Positions 30,667 through 31,820 of a DNA stretch of 31,820 bases are shown here, in pieces; position 1 is the first letter of the stretch, and the number at the start of each line of letters is the position of its first letter. Source of the DNA: an uncultured Anaerolineaceae bacterium (GTDB taxonomy: Bacteria; Chloroflexota; Anaerolineae; Promineifilales; Promineifilaceae); the NCBI GenBank assembly GCA_937967805.1, contig CALBTC010000276.1:1-31820 (forward strand), given 5' to 3'. The translations under genes were made by a program, and so were the position numbers. The notes under the pieces are model-generated. The model was not told the origin of the DNA. It worked only from the letters and a program-made list of their open reading frames with translations, and searched no databases.

Positions 30667-31162
30667 ATCTTGCTGACTGCGCTTCTAAGATTTCTTGGGG
30701 CCAGCTACTTTTGATATAGGCCAACACGGCCGCAATCTGCCGGTCGGTTAGCACTTCCTCATAAGCAGGCATGGCGCTGACCCCAATGTTTGGATCCAAC
30801 CGCGCCCCGCCCAGCTTAATCGATTCAATCAGATAGGCGTCGCTGTGATGCCAGGTGTGGCCCGTTTCATCATGCGGCGGTGCCTTAAACGAGCCATCTT
30901 CGTACGGTTGCTGCCACGCCGGCTGGCCTTCCAAATCGAAGCCATGGCAGGCAGCGCAGTAGGTGTCGTACACTTCCTTGCCCGCCGCCACCAGCTGCCG
31001 GTCGTCTACATCGATCTGTTCAGAACTGTTTTCATTACTGGGCCACAGCAAAACACCGGTCAAAACGAGCAGACCGCCCAAAACCACCAAACCAACCATC
31101 AATAATTGGCGGCGTTGTTTCTTTTGGGCCATCCCATATTTCTGCTTTTGAACTCGTTTCAT
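30665..31162 (-). CDS. Membrane-anchored mono-heme cytochrome c
   Basis: The 165-aa product has a basic N-terminus, one transmembrane anchor (roughly 20-41) and a single class I cytochrome c domain. The heme-binding motif is C69-A-A-C72-H73 (DTYCAACHG), and the likely distal ligand is Met131 in VSAMPAYEEVLTDRQIAAVLAYI. The heme domain should lie outside the membrane and carry electrons. ATG 31162 is favoured by GGAG about 9 nt upstream. The stop overlaps the Shine-Dalgarno of the thioredoxin-like gene, so the pair is an operon. A thiol or selenol oxidoreductase next to a cytochrome c could serve heme attachment or extracytoplasmic redox chemistry, which is inference from position. Confidence 0.9.
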   Translation of the reverse strand: MKRVQKQKYGMAQKKQRRQLLMVGLVVLGGLLVLTGVLLWPSNENSSEQIDVDDRQLVAAGKEVYDTYCAACHGFDLEGQPAWQQPYEDGSFKAPPHDETGHTWHHSDAYLIESIKLGGARLDPNIGVSAMPAYEEVLTDRQIAAVLAYIKSSWPQEILEAQSAR

Positions 31163-31273
31163 GCAGTAGACTCCTTCAAATGACCAAATAGGTTTAATGC
31201 GACACAATTCCTTCCCGGTGGGGAGTTAATGGAGTGTAGATAGGAGGTGGAACTGCCTCAACCATAACTAGTG

Positions 31274-31279
31274 TATAAT
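31274..31279 (+). promoter_or_regulatory. -10 box TATAAT of the LuxR/MalT-type gene
   Basis: TATAAT ends 6 nt before the ATG at 31286, so the mRNA would begin at the start codon. No Shine-Dalgarno is properly spaced; TAGGAGG at 31241-31247 is about 38 nt away. Confidence 0.5.
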
Positions 31280-31285
31280 ACCCTC

Positions 31286-31820
31286 ATGGAACAGGCGAAC
31301 CTTAAAACTGAAGTTGAATCTCCCAAACGGCCGCTCCTGCAAACCAAACTTACCCTGCCAAGATTACGCTCCAACCCGGTTGCCCGCCCCCGGCTGCTGG
31401 ACCGGTTGAACACGGCCGTTGCCACCAACGGCAATATCCAACCCAAGCTTACCCTCATCACCGGCCCGGCGGGCTATGGCAAAACCACCCTGGCCAGCCA
31501 GTGGATTGCCCAGATGGAACGTCCCGTCGCCTGGCTGTCGCTGGACACCAACGACAACGACGAAGCCCGTTTTCTCGCGTACCTCTTTGCCGCCATCGGC
31601 ACCGTCCGCGAAGAAATCGGCGAGGCGGCCTTGGCCCGGCTCACCACCACCTACCTCTACAACGAAACCGAAGCGATCCTCACCGCCCTGCTCAACGATC
31701 TGGCGCTGGGGGAAGAAACGGCCGTGGTTGTCCTCGACGATTTTCATTTGATCACCGCCCCTGCCGTGCATGAGGCCGTCACCTTCATTTTGCAAAACAT
31801 GCCGGTGCAGCTGCACCTCA
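31286..31820 (+). CDS. LuxR/MalT-type (STAND ATPase) transcriptional regulator, N-terminal part
   Basis: An open frame runs from ATG 31286 to the window edge (178 codons). It begins with the MalT-family lead-in PLLQTKLTLPRLRSNPVARPRLLDRL. The NTPase Walker A follows (LITGPAGYGKTTLASQW), then VAWLSLDTNDND and Walker B VVVLDDFHLI. This is the N-terminal half of large ATP-dependent LuxR-family activators, which go on with TPR-like repeats and a C-terminal LuxR helix-turn-helix; those lie beyond the window. ATP binding and inducer binding would trigger oligomerisation. It is a single plus-strand gene divergent from the cytochrome c operon. Confidence 0.88.
   Translation, partial: MEQANLKTEVESPKRPLLQTKLTLPRLRSNPVARPRLLDRLNTAVATNGNIQPKLTLITGPAGYGKTTLASQWIAQMERPVAWLSLDTNDNDEARFLAYLFAAIGTVREEIGEAALARLTTTYLYNETEAILTALLNDLALGEETAVVVLDDFHLITAPAVHEAVTFILQNMPVQLHL

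Overview
The window looks like chromosomal DNA of a Chloroflexota bacterium, probably of the Anaerolineae. This is inferred from gene types, not from a marker gene. Supporting signs are very large secreted proteases with CSLREA, PPC and C25 domains, a MalT-type LuxR regulator, the N-terminus of a cyclase-type regulator with the sequence style seen in that phylum, and a Gram-positive-type LexA box (GAAC-N4-GTTC). No rRNA, tRNA, CRISPR array or phage module was seen. A short palindrome, ACGGCCGT, occurs about 49 times in 31.8 kb, mostly inside genes, and gives the genome a HIP1-like signature.

Layout. 1-77 is the start of a gene running off the left edge. 358-15006 is a minus-strand block: a 1759-aa gingipain-like (C25) surface protein with 19 PDAFS repeats, a membrane MutS-family ATPase, a 1367-aa subtilase, and a two-gene unit (DUF123 nuclease-like protein, then an M23 lipoprotein). 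A small plus-strand lipoprotein (15167-15733) converges on a second subtilase (15902-19021), followed upstream by a ROK-family kinase. 20442-25053 is plus-strand: a stand-alone RlmK-type rRNA methyltransferase, an effector-associated-domain (EAD) membrane protein, a MITE-like element, and LexA-controlled uvrB with a truncated DinB remnant overlapping its end. 25276-26901 is a minus-strand operon (MBL-fold hydrolase, TetR, YrdB) behind a promoter carrying two tandem palindromic operators. Then come pcm (+), a histidine kinase (-), a secreted endonuclease/exonuclease/phosphatase protein (+), and a minus-strand pair of cytochrome c and a thioredoxin-like lipoprotein. The plus-strand start of a LuxR/MalT-type regulator reaches the right edge.

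The most striking item is the thioredoxin-like gene at 30274-30654. Both cysteine codons of its expected CPPC active site are in-frame TGA codons, so the motif reads UPPU if decoded as selenocysteine. The frame is intact on both sides, the start has a perfect Shine-Dalgarno, and a small hairpin lies 11 nt after the second TGA, as in known bacterial SECIS elements. Standard gene calling would reduce it to a 70-codon fragment.

Regulation visible in the sequence: several promoters share an extended -10 TGCTAYAMT. Some genes start within a few bases of the predicted transcription start (leaderless). The three large secreted proteases instead have leaders of about 300 nt, and in the two subtilases these contain intrinsic-terminator hairpins that may act as attenuators.
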